From an uncultured Faecalicatena sp. (GTDB taxonomy: Bacteria; Bacillota; Clostridia; Lachnospirales; Lachnospiraceae): a DNA stretch of 64,000 nucleotides. Location of the stretch: positions 6,964 through 70,963 of the forward strand of contig CABTYO010000011.1 in the NCBI GenBank assembly GCA_902489075.1, written 5' to 3'. A program made the position numbers and the translations under genes. Shown piece after piece: positions 1 through 9,397 of this stretch (positions are counted from its first letter, which is position 1; each line of letters starts with the position of its first letter). A model generated the notes under the pieces. The model was not told where the DNA came from, searched no databases, and was given only the letters and a program-made list of their open reading frames with translations.

Positions 1-300
1 AACCAAGCGGAGGGAAAGCCGCCCGCAGGGCGCTGCCCCGTCAGCCACTGCCTCTTTCACGGGCATAGAATAAGCGTTAGAGAGACTTAAGAAAACAGGA
101 CCGGATTTTACGGATGGAATTTGATTTCCAAATCAAATTCCAATGAGAGCTGAGCCGCGTTTGCATCGGCAAACACGGTGAATCTCTCAGATTCCGTAAA
201 ATCCGGTCCTGTTTTCTTTAGTCTCTCTTAGCGAATGGTCAGACCGCGAAAGAGGCAGTGGCTGACGGGGCAGCACCCTGTGGGAGGGTTCCCCGAAGCG
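1..300. repeat. Giant branched foldback element A (left end cut by window edge)
   Basis: A long inverted repeat fills the space downstream of the minus-strand activase. A perfect 27-bp arm at 32-58 pairs with 248-274, and a perfect 24-bp arm at 91-114 pairs with 193-216. They are separated by an imperfect internal loop (about 59-90 against 217-247). The tip carries two further hairpins: a perfect 13-bp palindrome at 115-142, and a stem at 144-149/184-189 enclosing 155-164/169-178. The fold is therefore a long stem ending in a four-way junction. Pairing continues imperfectly to position 1, so the element probably extends outside the window. No coding frame is convincing. Its layout matches element B at 47880-48400. 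Confidence 0.8.
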
Positions 301-303
301 CCC

Positions 304-3300
304 CTAAAGTGCCCCTCTTTTCTCCCCCTCTGCTTCCAGATTCTTATTCGCAGTGGACAGCATCAGTTTTATCCGGTTCAGCTGATTGACTTCGCTTGCC
401 CCCGGATCGAAGTCGATTGCCACTACATTAGACTGTGGATATCTTCTTCTTAATTCTTTAATAACTCCCTTACCAACTACGTGGTTCGGCAGGCAGGCAA
501 ATGGCTGTGTACACACGATATTCCCTGCTCCGCTGTGAATCAGCTCCAGCATCTCTCCGGTCAGGAACCAGCCCTCTCCGGTCTGATTACCGATGGATAC
601 GATCTCAGAAGCCATCTTTGCCAGATCCTGAATATGTGCCGGCGGGTCAAAATGCTTACTCTTTTCAAATTCTTTTGTGGCCGGTGAACGGAACCATTCC
701 AGTGCCTTGATTCCCAGATTCCCCATCGTTGCCTTGGATTTCTTGAATCCCAGGTTCGCCACTTTAAAGTTCTGGTTGTAGAAGCAGTAAAGCAGGAAGT
801 CCAAAAGGTCCGGAACAACAGCTTCCGCCCCTTCACTTTCAAGAAGGTCGACCAGATGGTTGTTGGCTGCCGGCAGGAACTTGACAAGGATCTCTCCGAC
901 AACTCCGACACGTGGCTTCTTGATATCCAGTGTCTCAATGGTATCGAAATCATGGATGATGTCATGGCATAATTTCTTAAACTTATGTCTGGACGGATAT
1001 CCGCTGGATACAAACTGTTTGCAGACCTCTGCCCATTTTCTGTGGATAGAATCCGTGGTGCCCGGCACCTTTTCGTACGGACGCATCCGGTAGACGCATT
1101 TCATGAAAATATCTCCCAGCGTGGCCGCGTAAACTCCGCGCAGTGCAAGTGCAGGCGTGATCTTGAAGCCCGGGTTGCCTTCCAGTCCGCTTAAATTAAT
1201 GGAGATGACCGGGATGTGTGAATATCCCGCCTTTTTCAGTGCGCGTCGGATAAATCCGATATAGTTGGATGCACGGCATCCGCCTCCGGTCTGGCTGATG
1301 ATGACGGCCAGCCTGTCTGTATCATATTTTCCGGACAAGATGGCATCCATGATCTGTCCGACGACCATCAGGGATGGGTAGCAGGCGTCATTATTGACAT
1401 ACTTAAGCCCCACATCTACGGCCTGTTTGTTATCATTCGGCAGGACCTCCACCTTGTAGCCGGAAGCCTGGAATGCAGGCTCCAGAAGCTCAAAATGCAT
1501 CGGAGACATCTGTGGGCAGAGAATCGTATAAGTCTTGCGCATCTCCTTGGTAAACGGTACCTTCTCGATGGATGAAGGCTGAATCTCACGCTTTGTTTCC
1601 CTCTGTTCTCTGACACGGATTGCAGCAAGCAGGGAACGCACGCGGATTCTTGCAGCCCCCAGGTTGTTGACCTCATCAATCTTCAGTGACGTATAAATCT
1701 TATCGGACCGGTTCAGAATCTCAGCGACCTGATCGGTAGTGACTGCATCCAGTCCGCAGCCGAAGGAATTGAGCTGGATCAGGTCCAGATTCTCCTTGGT
1801 CTTCACATAATTAGCCGCAGCATAGAGCCTGGAGTGGTACATCCACTGGTCCATGACATTCAGCGGACGCTCCACAGCCATAAGGTGGGAGACAGAATCC
1901 TCTGTCAGTACGGCGATATTATAGGAGTTGACCAGTTCCGGCAGACCGTGGTTTACCTCCGGGTCAATGTGGTACGGACGGCCCGCCAGTACGATTCCCC
2001 GGTTCCCGGTCTCATCCAGGAATTTGATCGTCTCTTCTCCTTTGCGGCGCATATCCTCACGGCAGGCGGCAAGCTCCGTCCATGCCTCGTGGACTGCTTT
2101 CCGGATCTCATCGGCCGGGATTTTGAACTTTTCAGCCAGTTCCTCGTTCAGCCTGCTGGAAAGTGTCTCCTCATTCTTAAAGGAGAGGAACGGGTGCATG
2201 AAATCAACCTCGCCGTGGACGATCGGATCCATGTTATTCTTAATGTTCTCCGGGTAGGAGGTGACGATCGGGCAGTTGTAGTGGTTGTTGGCATCTTCAA
2301 ATTCGTTCCGTTCATAAGGGACAGAAGGATAGAAGATGTGGGAGATTCCCTCATTAATCAGCCACTGTACGTGCCCGTGCGCCAGCTTGGCCGGGTAGCA
2401 TTCGGATTCACTCGGGATAGAATCGATTCCCAGCTCATAAATCTTCCTGTTTGAGGCAGGGGATAATACGACCCTGAACCCAAGCCTGGTGAAAAATGTG
2501 AACCAGAACGGATAGTTCTCGTACATGTTCAGTACACGCGGGATTCCGATGGTACCGAGCTTTGCCGCATCCTCTGCAAGCGGTGTGTAACCGAAGTAAC
2601 GCTGAGCCTTGTATTCGAACAGGTTCGGCAGCTTATTGACTGCCTTTTCCTTGCCCAGGCCGCGCTCACACCTGTTTCCTGTAATGAATTTACGTCCGCC
2701 GCTGAAATGGTTAATGGTCAGGCGGCAGTTGTTCGTACAGCCCTTACATTTTGCCATGGTCGTCTTGTATTCCAGCGCCTCAATCTCGTCGATGGAGAGC
2801 ATGGTCGTTCCTTCACAATCCACATAGCGTTCCCGGGCAATCAGCGCCGCGCCAAAGGCACCCATGATGCCTGCAATATCCGGGCGGATCGCCTCACAGC
2901 CTGCGATTTTCTCGAAGCTGCGCAGGACAGCGTTATTGTAGAATGTTCCTCCCTGCACAACGATATGGTTACCAAGCTCTGTCGCGTCAGAAACTTTGAT
3001 GACCTTAAACAGCGCATTTTTAATGACGGAGTAGGCAAGCCCTGCGGAAATATCGGCGACCTCTGCGCCTTCCTTCTGTGCCTGCTTTACCTTGGAGTTC
3101 ATAAATACGGTACAGCGGGTCCCCAGGTCAATCGGGTTCTTGGCATATAACGCCTCCTGTGCGAAGTCCTCGACGGAATAATTCAGGGACTGGGCAAAGG
3201 TCTCGATGAAAGAACCACAGCCGGAAGAGCAGGCCTCGTTGAGCTGAACACTGTCAACGGTCTGGTTCTTGATCTTGATACATTTCATATCCTGTCCGCC

Positions 3301-4569
3301 GATATCCAGGATGCAGTCCACATCCGGTTCGAAGAAGGATGCCGCATAGTAGTGGGATACCGTCTCTACCTCACCCTCATCCAGGAGAAGTGCGGCCTTG
3401 ATCAGCGCCTCACCGTATCCGGTGGAGCAGGAGTGTACGATCTCCACGCCCTCCGGCAGCTGGCTGTAAATATCCTTGATGGCATGGATCGTCGTCCCCA
3501 GCGGGTCTCCCTCGTTATTGTGGTAGAAGGAGTATAAAAGAGTTCCATCCTCGCCGACCAGAGCGGCCTTTGTTGTGGTGGAGCCGGCATCGATTCCAAG
3601 GAATGCCTTTCCCTGATAGGTGGACAGGTCTTTGACCGGAACCTGATGCTGTGCATGGCGGCTGGTGAATTCTTCGTATTCTGCAGTCGTGGCAAACAGC
3701 GGTTCCATCCGGTCTACCTCGAACTCCATCTTGATCTTTCCGGCAAGCCGCTCCTGCAGTTCCTGGAGTGCCACGCTTACATCTTTTTTCGAATTCAGGG
3801 CAGAGCCGATGGCAGCGAACAGATGGGAATGGTGCGGGGCAATCGTATGCTCGTCGTCCAGCTTTAAGGTACGCACAAAGGCGGCACGCAGCTCAGAAAG
3901 AAAGTGCAGAGGCCCGCCTAAAAATGCAACATGCCCGCGGATCGGCTTCCCACATGCCAGTCCGCTGATGGTCTGGTTGACCACCGCCTGGAAAATAGAG
4001 GCTGCCAGGTCTTCTTTGGAAGCTCCCTCATTGATCAGCGGCTGGATATCCGACTTTGCAAATACACCGCAGCGTGCAGCGATCGAGTAGAGCGCCTTGT
4101 AATTCTTCGCATAGTCATTCAGACCTGATGCATCGGTCTGCAGAAGGGATGCCATCTGGTCGATAAAGGAACCTGTACCTCCGGCACAGACTCCGTTCAT
4201 ACGCTGTTCTACATTACCGCCTTCAAAATAAATAATCTTTGCATCTTCACCACCGAGCTCAATGGCCACGTCTGTCTGCGGCGCATAGTCCTGCAGGGCA
4301 GTGGAGACTGCAATTACTTCCTGTACAAACGGGACACCCAGGTGCTTCGCAAGGGTCAGACCGCCGGAACCGGTGATGACCGGTGAGACACGGATCGGAC
4401 CAAGCTTGTAGACCGCTCTTCCGAGCAGGTCAGACAATGTTTCCTGTATATTGGCAAAATGCCGTTCATAGTCGGAAAAAAGTACTTCGTTATCACCATT
4501 TAGAATTGCAATCTTGACAGTGGTGGAGCCAATGTCAATTCCTAAGGTATGTAATTCGTTTAAGCTCAT
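304..4569 (-). CDS. 2-hydroxyacyl-CoA dehydratase activase-like protein, large tandem form
   Basis: This 1421-residue protein has two ASKHA ATPase domains of the BadF/BcrA/HgdC family, with phosphate-binding motifs GIDIGSTT (about residue 10) and GIDAGSTT (about residue 325). They are followed by a Cys-rich DUF2229-type region (about 640-900) and a long C-terminal region. HgdC activators are homodimers that hold one [4Fe-4S] cluster with two cysteines per subunit. Here each half carries such a pair (C128/C167 and C447/C486), so the chain may act as an intramolecular dimer. Family members use ATP to push an electron into a dehydratase. No dehydratase subunit genes lie nearby, so the partner is unknown. 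The start ATG follows a GAGGA-type ribosome site. Confidence 0.9.
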   Translation of the reverse strand: MSLNELHTLGIDIGSTTVKIAILNGDNEVLFSDYERHFANIQETLSDLLGRAVYKLGPIRVSPVITGSGGLTLAKHLGVPFVQEVIAVSTALQDYAPQTDVAIELGGEDAKIIYFEGGNVEQRMNGVCAGGTGSFIDQMASLLQTDASGLNDYAKNYKALYSIAARCGVFAKSDIQPLINEGASKEDLAASIFQAVVNQTISGLACGKPIRGHVAFLGGPLHFLSELRAAFVRTLKLDDEHTIAPHHSHLFAAIGSALNSKKDVSVALQELQERLAGKIKMEFEVDRMEPLFATTAEYEEFTSRHAQHQVPVKDLSTYQGKAFLGIDAGSTTTKAALVGEDGTLLYSFYHNNEGDPLGTTIHAIKDIYSQLPEGVEIVHSCSTGYGEALIKAALLLDEGEVETVSHYYAASFFEPDVDCILDIGGQDMKCIKIKNQTVDSVQLNEACSSGCGSFIETFAQSLNYSVEDFAQEALYAKNPIDLGTRCTVFMNSKVKQAQKEGAEVADISAGLAYSVIKNALFKVIKVSDATELGNHIVVQGGTFYNNAVLRSFEKIAGCEAIRPDIAGIMGAFGAALIARERYVDCEGTTMLSIDEIEALEYKTTMAKCKGCTNNCRLTINHFSGGRKFITGNRCERGLGKEKAVNKLPNLFEYKAQRYFGYTPLAEDAAKLGTIGIPRVLNMYENYPFWFTFFTRLGFRVVLSPASNRKIYELGIDSIPSESECYPAKLAHGHVQWLINEGISHIFYPSVPYERNEFEDANNHYNCPIVTSYPENIKNNMDPIVHGEVDFMHPFLSFKNEETLSSRLNEELAEKFKIPADEIRKAVHEAWTELAACREDMRRKGEETIKFLDETGNRGIVLAGRPYHIDPEVNHGLPELVNSYNIAVLTEDSVSHLMAVERPLNVMDQWMYHSRLYAAANYVKTKENLDLIQLNSFGCGLDAVTTDQVAEILNRSDKIYTSLKIDEVNNLGAARIRVRSLLAAIRVREQRETKREIQPSSIEKVPFTKEMRKTYTILCPQMSPMHFELLEPAFQASGYKVEVLPNDNKQAVDVGLKYVNNDACYPSLMVVGQIMDAILSGKYDTDRLAVIISQTGGGCRASNYIGFIRRALKKAGYSHIPVISINLSGLEGNPGFKITPALALRGVYAATLGDIFMKCVYRMRPYEKVPGTTDSIHRKWAEVCKQFVSSGYPSRHKFKKLCHDIIHDFDTIETLDIKKPRVGVVGEILVKFLPAANNHLVDLLESEGAEAVVPDLLDFLLYCFYNQNFKVANLGFKKSKATMGNLGIKALEWFRSPATKEFEKSKHFDPPAHIQDLAKMASEIVSIGNQTGEGWFLTGEMLELIHSGAGNIVCTQPFACLPNHVVGKGVIKELRRRYPQSNVVAIDFDPGASEVNQLNRIKLMLSTANKNLEAEGEKRGAL

Positions 4570-4685
4570 AATATTTCCTCATCCTCCAGAGAGTGCCCTG
4601 GTATCAACAGCACCAGGCAGACTCTTAACTATTTTATGTCAGTTACTTCTTATTAAATGTGTTTCTTATTTTTACAACAATTTAC

Positions 4686-4714
4686 ATTATACGACATGGA
4701 CGGACAAAACACAA
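4686..4714 (-). promoter_or_regulatory. Sigma-A promoter for the activase gene
   Basis: On the minus strand, TTGTGT (4709-4714) and TATAAT (4686-4691) are separated by 17 bp. The predicted leader of about 110 nt contains a hairpin just before the ribosome site (CCTGGT 4597-4602 with ACCAGG 4612-4617, flanked by AGAGT/ACTCT). Confidence 0.65.
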
Positions 4715-4799
4715 TTGGCATTATTATGCACTATGGCTTAATATTTCGAGAAACTTTATCAAAATTAACAAAATCGTCACAGGAAAAGCCAACATATAT

Positions 4800-4828
4800 T
4801 TGACAAACAAAGAGGGGGACTGTACAAT
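4800..4828 (+). promoter_or_regulatory. Sigma-A promoter for the rhomboid-like gene
   Basis: TTGACA (4800-4805) and TACAAT (4823-4828) have exact 17-bp spacing, about 38 bp before the GTG start. The region 4570-4866 otherwise holds only the divergent promoter and a leader hairpin. Confidence 0.7.
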
Positions 4829-4866
4829 TACTTCATGAATGAGAAAATAATTGATAAAGGAGAACA

Positions 4867-5700
4867 GTGTCATTGAATTGGTTGAATAAGTTAGAGAGAA
4901 AGTTTGGGCGTTTTGCAATTCATAATCTGACGATGTATTTACTGGGCGGCTATGTGATCGGTTACGGAATATCCTATCTGATGCCGAACCTTTTATCCTG
5001 GCTGACATTAGAGCCCGGCCTGATTTTGAGGGGACAGGTATGGAGGATCATATCCTGGGTGCTGATACCGCCGAGCGGGAGGATCCTGACGATCCTGATT
5101 ATGATGCTGCTCTATTATTCCCTGGGGAATTCTCTGGAGCGCACATGGGGCGCATTCCGGTATAATGTCTATATCTTTTCGGGTATTTTATTTACTGTGC
5201 TCGGAGCTTTCGTTTTGTATTTCATAACAGGCGGTTATATTGGTCTGGGAATCTTTTTCAGCACGTATTATATCAATATGTCGATCTTCCTGGCTTTTGC
5301 TGCGAGCTATCCGGATATGGAGCTTTTGCTGTACTTTGTCCTTCCAATTAAAATTAAGTGGATGGCACTTGTGTATGCAGTTATGATTCTGTATACAATG
5401 ATAAAGGGAAATATTGCGGTGAAGGTGGCAATCATAGCTTCCCTTCTGAACTTTGTGATTTTCTTCTTCTCAAGCAGGAATATGAAGCCGTATACGCCGA
5501 AGGAGAGGGCAAGAAAGACAAAGTTCAAACAGCAGTCCAAGCCGCATATGACCTACCCGGGCGGTGCACGCCACAGATGTGCGGTGTGCGGGCGCACAGA
5601 ACTGGATGACCCGACACTGGAATTTCGGTTCTGCTCAAAATGTAACGGCAATTATGAATACTGCCAGGATCATCTGTTCACGCATCAGCATGTGAAGTGA
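4867..5700 (+). CDS. Rhomboid-like membrane protein (likely inactive) with C-terminal Cys/His module
   Basis: This 277-residue protein has about six membrane segments with rhomboid-like layout and a hydrophilic tail. The GxSG serine motif and the late-helix histidine of active rhomboid proteases are not visible; the matching segments read FFSTYYINMS and IIASLLNFV. It is therefore probably a pseudoprotease. The tail (about 238-277) has CAVC, CSKC and His residues spaced like a zinc ribbon. Translation starts at GTG after AAAGGAG (4856-4862). It is followed 52 bp later by pyk, and a shared transcript is possible. The membrane client is unknown. Confidence 0.75.
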   Translation: MSLNWLNKLERKFGRFAIHNLTMYLLGGYVIGYGISYLMPNLLSWLTLEPGLILRGQVWRIISWVLIPPSGRILTILIMMLLYYSLGNSLERTWGAFRYNVYIFSGILFTVLGAFVLYFITGGYIGLGIFFSTYYINMSIFLAFAASYPDMELLLYFVLPIKIKWMALVYAVMILYTMIKGNIAVKVAIIASLLNFVIFFFSSRNMKPYTPKERARKTKFKQQSKPHMTYPGGARHRCAVCGRTELDDPTLEFRFCSKCNGNYEYCQDHLFTHQHVK

Positions 5701-5752
5701 TAACAGGCAGGAATGACACAGTCAGAATGAACATGATAAAAGGAGACATAAC

Positions 5753-7189
5753 ATGAAGAAGACAAAAGTAGTTTGCACAATGGGACCGAATACGAATGAC
5801 AGGGAACTGATGAGAAAGCTGATTCAGAACGGCATGGATATCGCTCGTTTTAATTTTTCCCACGGTGACCATGAAGAACATAAAAGCAGAATGGATCTGT
5901 TGAAGCAGTTAAGAGAAGAGGAGCATTCCAATACAGCAATCCTTCTGGATACCAAAGGTCCGGAGATTCGGACAGGCCTGTTAAAGGATGGAAAAAAGGT
6001 CATGCTGGAGACAGGAAGTACTTTCACGCTGACGATTGATGAGATCGAGGGAGATGACAAGAAAGTATCCATCACCTATGAGGGGCTGGTGGATGATGTA
6101 GATAAGGGCAAGCTGATCCTGATTGATGACGGACTGATCGGCCTGGAAGTAGTCAGCAAGACAGACAGGGATATTATCTGTACGGTTGTTAACGGCGGAG
6201 AGTTAGGGGAACGCAAGGGCGTGAATGTACCGAACGTGCCTGTCAGGCTGCCGGCTATCACAGACAAGGATAAAGAAGATATCAAGTTCGGCGTGGAGCA
6301 GGATGTAGACTTTATTGCTGCGTCTTTTGTAAGAAATGCAGAGTGTGTCCTGGAGATCAAGGCATATTTAAGAGAGCTGAATGCACCATATATTCCGATC
6401 ATCGCCAAGATCGAGAATGCGGAAGGAATCCAGAATATCGATGAGATCATCCGTGCGGCTGACGGAATCATGGTAGCCCGCGGCGACCTGGGCGTGGAGA
6501 TTCCGGCAGAGGAGGTTCCATACCTGCAGAAGATGATGATCCAGAAGGCGAACAATAACTTCAAGACAGTTATCACGGCAACTCAGATGCTGGATTCCAT
6601 GATCCGCAATCCGCGTCCGACCAGGGCAGAGGTGACGGATGTAGCCAATGCGGTATATGACGGGACAGATGCCGTGATGCTTTCCGGTGAGACAGCGCAG
6701 GGTAAATATCCGGTAGAGGCACTGCAGATGATGGTTCATATCATCGAGAATACAGAGCAGCATCTGGAATATGATATTATTCTGGAAAAGGCAGGCGAGC
6801 ATTTAAAGACAGGCGTGTCCAGCGCGATCGGATATTCTTCTGTGCTGGCGGCATCCAACCTGAATGCGAAGTGCATCATCACACCAACGGTATCCGGTGC
6901 AACTGCCAGAGTGGTATCCAACTTAAAGCCGAAGCAGGAGATCCTGGGAGTGACACCGAATGAGAGAACATTGAGAAGAATGTCCATCTACTGGGGCGTC
7001 AGACCGCTCAAATCACTGGAATTCAATACGACAGAGGATATCTGTAATGGAGCGATTGAGCTTGCACTTGTGAAGCAGTATATTGAAGAGGGGGATGTGG
7101 TCGTGCTGACTGCAGGAATTCCTTCCCCGAATGTTACGAAAGAAAAAAGCGGTGTCAGCAATATGATGAGGATCGCAACGATCGAATAG
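5753..7189 (+). CDS. pyk: Pyruvate kinase
   Basis: Catalyses phosphoenolpyruvate plus ADP to pyruvate plus ATP, the last step of glycolysis. The 478-residue protein starts with the KTKVVCTMGP strand, has KGPEIRTG, the metal/substrate region IMVARGDLGVEIP (about residues 240-252), and the TRAEVTDVANAV and MLSGETA motifs. It is the short form, without the extra C-terminal PEP-utiliser domain found in Bacillus-type enzymes. AAAGGAG precedes the ATG. The lysA-like gene follows after 19 bp, so the two are probably co-transcribed. Confidence 0.97.
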   Translation: MKKTKVVCTMGPNTNDRELMRKLIQNGMDIARFNFSHGDHEEHKSRMDLLKQLREEEHSNTAILLDTKGPEIRTGLLKDGKKVMLETGSTFTLTIDEIEGDDKKVSITYEGLVDDVDKGKLILIDDGLIGLEVVSKTDRDIICTVVNGGELGERKGVNVPNVPVRLPAITDKDKEDIKFGVEQDVDFIAASFVRNAECVLEIKAYLRELNAPYIPIIAKIENAEGIQNIDEIIRAADGIMVARGDLGVEIPAEEVPYLQKMMIQKANNNFKTVITATQMLDSMIRNPRPTRAEVTDVANAVYDGTDAVMLSGETAQGKYPVEALQMMVHIIENTEQHLEYDIILEKAGEHLKTGVSSAIGYSSVLAASNLNAKCIITPTVSGATARVVSNLKPKQEILGVTPNERTLRRMSIYWGVRPLKSLEFNTTEDICNGAIELALVKQYIEEGDVVVLTAGIPSPNVTKEKSGVSNMMRIATIE

Positions 7190-7208
7190 AACTGAGGAGA
7201 AAGAAGAG

Positions 7209-8483
7209 ATGAAGAAAGAACCATTTGTGACCAGGGAACAGCTGGATGAGATTGTAAAGGAGTTCCCGACCCCATTCCATCTTTATGACGAGAAGGGGAT
7301 CCGGGAGAATGTAAAGGCATTGAAAGAGGCTTTTTCATGGAATTCTGGATATAAGGAATATTTTGCGGTGAAGGCGACGCCGAATCCGTTTTTGATCGAT
7401 ATTTTAAAAGAGTATGGATGCGGGTGTGACTGCTCTTCGTATACGGAGCTGATGCTCTCCGATGCGGTAGGCGTGCGCGGGGAGGATATCATGTTCTCCT
7501 CCAATGATACGCCGCCGGAGGAATACGTGCTGGCGGACCAGCTGGGGGCGATCATCAATCTGGATGATATTACACACATTGATTTCCTGGAGGAGACGAT
7601 CGGACATATCCCGGAGACGATCAGCTGCCGCTATAATCCGGGCGGATTGTTTAAGATCAGTAATGATATCATGGATAACCCGGGAGATTCCAAGTACGGG
7701 ATGACCACGGAGCAGATCGAGGAGGCTTTCAGGATCTTAAAGAGCAAAGGCGCGAAAGAGTTTGGAATCCATGCGTTCCTGGCAAGTAACACGGTGACCA
7801 ATGATTACTATCCGATGCTGGCAAAGGTACTGTTCGAACAGGCAGTGCGCCTGCAGAAGGCAACGGGAGTCCACATCAAGTTCATCAACCTTTCCGGTGG
7901 AATCGGGATCCCTTACACCCCGGATCAGGAACCGAATGATATCCGTGTCATCGGGGACGGCGTGCGCAGAGTCTATGAAGAGGTGCTGGTTCCGGCAGGC
8001 ATGGGTGATGTGGCGATCTATACGGAACTTGGACGCTATATGATGGCACCTTACGGATGCCTTGTGACGACGGCGATTCACGAGAAGCATACCCACAAAG
8101 AATATATCGGCGTGGATGCATGTGCCGTGAACCTGATGCGTCCGGCTATGTATGGGGCCTACCACCACATTACGGTTATGGGGAAAGAGGACTGGCCGTG
8201 TGACCACAAGTATGATGTGACAGGTTCCCTGTGTGAGAATAATGACAAGTTTGCAATCGACAGAATGCTGCCAGAGATCGAGATGGGAGATTATCTGGTG
8301 ATCCATGATACAGGAGCACACGGATTTTCCATGGGATATAACTACAATGGAAAGCTGAAATCCGCAGAGGTGCTCTTACAGGAGGATGGCTCAGCGAAGC
8401 TGATCCGCCGTGCAGAGACACCGGCTGATTATTTTGCGACCTTTGACTGCTTTGAAATTGGAAAAAAACTCCTTGGGAAGTAA
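7209..8483 (+). CDS. lysA: Diaminopimelate decarboxylase-type PLP enzyme
   Basis: A 424-residue fold-type III (alanine racemase/ornithine decarboxylase-like) enzyme. Family members decarboxylate meso-diaminopimelate to lysine. The PLP lysine sits in YFAVKATPNP (about residue 54). The glycine-rich phosphate loop NLSGGIGIPY and the cysteine of the GSLCENND motif are present. N- and C-terminal domains are complete. The gene lies 19 bp behind pyk. Substrate is inferred from family resemblance; other diamino acid decarboxylases of this fold cannot be fully excluded. Confidence 0.85.
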   Translation: MKKEPFVTREQLDEIVKEFPTPFHLYDEKGIRENVKALKEAFSWNSGYKEYFAVKATPNPFLIDILKEYGCGCDCSSYTELMLSDAVGVRGEDIMFSSNDTPPEEYVLADQLGAIINLDDITHIDFLEETIGHIPETISCRYNPGGLFKISNDIMDNPGDSKYGMTTEQIEEAFRILKSKGAKEFGIHAFLASNTVTNDYYPMLAKVLFEQAVRLQKATGVHIKFINLSGGIGIPYTPDQEPNDIRVIGDGVRRVYEEVLVPAGMGDVAIYTELGRYMMAPYGCLVTTAIHEKHTHKEYIGVDACAVNLMRPAMYGAYHHITVMGKEDWPCDHKYDVTGSLCENNDKFAIDRMLPEIEMGDYLVIHDTGAHGFSMGYNYNGKLKSAEVLLQEDGSAKLIRRAETPADYFATFDCFEIGKKLLGK

Positions 8484-8491
8484 AAAAAGTA

Positions 8492-8520
8492 TTGCAAAAA
8501 ATTGTTGAATATGGTAAGAT
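8492..8520 (+). promoter_or_regulatory. Promoter of tRNA-Leu
   Basis: TTGCAA (8492-8497) and TAAGAT (8515-8520) are spaced 17 bp, starting 9 bp after the lysA stop and about 48 bp before the mature tRNA 5' end. Confidence 0.6.
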
Positions 8521-8568
8521 AAATCTCGGCTTGAGGAACGGATGAATGTCTGATTCCAAAGCCGATGA

Positions 8569-8651
8569 GCGGATGTGGCGGAATGGCAGACGCACAAGAC
8601 TCAAAATCTTGCGGGGGTGACCTCGTGTGGGTTCAAGTCCCACCATCCGCA
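8569..8651 (+). tRNA. tRNA-Leu (anticodon CAA)
   Basis: A class II tRNA of 83 nt. Acceptor stem GCGGATG (8569-8575) pairs with CATCCGC (8644-8650), followed by discriminator A. The anticodon stem CAAGA/TCTTG encloses CTCAAAA, giving anticodon CAA for UUG codons. A long variable arm and a normal T arm (GTGGG-TTCAAGT-CCCAC) are visible. CCA is not encoded. Confidence 0.97.
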
Positions 8652-8660
8652 GCCTTACGA

Positions 8661-8686
8661 AGTCCCGTGTTTCACGGGACTTTTTT
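8661..8686 (+). terminator. Rho-independent terminator after tRNA-Leu
   Basis: GTCCCGTG (8662-8669) pairs perfectly with CACGGGAC (8673-8680) around a TTT loop, followed by six T. Confidence 0.93.
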
Positions 8687-8734
8687 GTGATATAGGAAAC
8701 TTGTAATATGAGAATTTAAAATTGGAGGCAGCAG

Positions 8735-9340
8735 ATGACTTTAAAAAATAAACTGGGTATTACTGACGCAGCTGAGCTTGCAAGAAAAGAAGAAAGGATC
8801 AGCAAGTTAAAAGCAATAGAATTATTTCAGAGCGGCTTATTAGATACATTTGAAGTCGGTAAATTCTCCGGGCTTGCTAAAATTCATGAGGTTCTTTTTG
8901 GTGAAATATATGAGTTTGCCGGAAAAGTAAGAGAGGTTAATATTGCAAAAGGAAATTTCAGGTTTGCACCTCTGATGTATCTGGATGCTGCATTAAAGCA
9001 TATCGACGATATGCCGCAGTCGACCTTTGATGAGATTGTGGAGAAATATGTGGAAATGAATGTTGCCCATCCATTTAGAGAGGGAAATGGCAGAAGTACC
9101 AGAATCTGGCTTGACCTTATTTTCAAAAAAGAGTTACAGAGAGTCGTTGACTGGAGCAGAGTAGATAAAGAGGACTATCTGCTTGCAATGGAAAGAAGCC
9201 CGATTAAGGATGTGGAAATTAAACTGCTTTTAAAAGAGGCACTTACAGATAAAATTCATGACAGAGAAGTCTATATGAAGGGAATCGATGCCAGCTATCA
9301 TTACGAAGGTTATAATGTCTATAGGACAGAGGAACTTTAA
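8735..9340 (+). CDS. Fic-domain AMP-transferase, self-inhibited class III type
   Basis: A 201-residue Fic protein. The family transfers AMP (or other nucleotide parts) from a nucleotide to hydroxyl side chains of target proteins. The catalytic motif HPFREGNGRS (from H112) matches HxFx(D/E)GNGRxxR completely. Near the C terminus, S187-x-x-x-E191-G192 matches the (S/T)xxxE(G/N) inhibitory helix, which in class III proteins lies in the same chain after the Fic core. A separate antitoxin is thus not required, and none is seen. The gene follows the tRNA-Leu terminator, has its own GGAGG ribosome site and stands alone. The target is unknown. Confidence 0.88.
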   Translation: MTLKNKLGITDAAELARKEERISKLKAIELFQSGLLDTFEVGKFSGLAKIHEVLFGEIYEFAGKVREVNIAKGNFRFAPLMYLDAALKHIDDMPQSTFDEIVEKYVEMNVAHPFREGNGRSTRIWLDLIFKKELQRVVDWSRVDKEDYLLAMERSPIKDVEIKLLLKEALTDKIHDREVYMKGIDASYHYEGYNVYRTEEL

Positions 9341-9397
9341 CATTACGTTATGTAACTAGGACAAAAGAAAAATATGATAACCAGTGGAGCAGCATAA

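Noticed and set aside
1834..2454. A 206-codon open frame antisense to the activase gene.
   Set aside because: It mirrors the codon structure of a clear 1421-residue gene and has no family resemblance or ribosome site.
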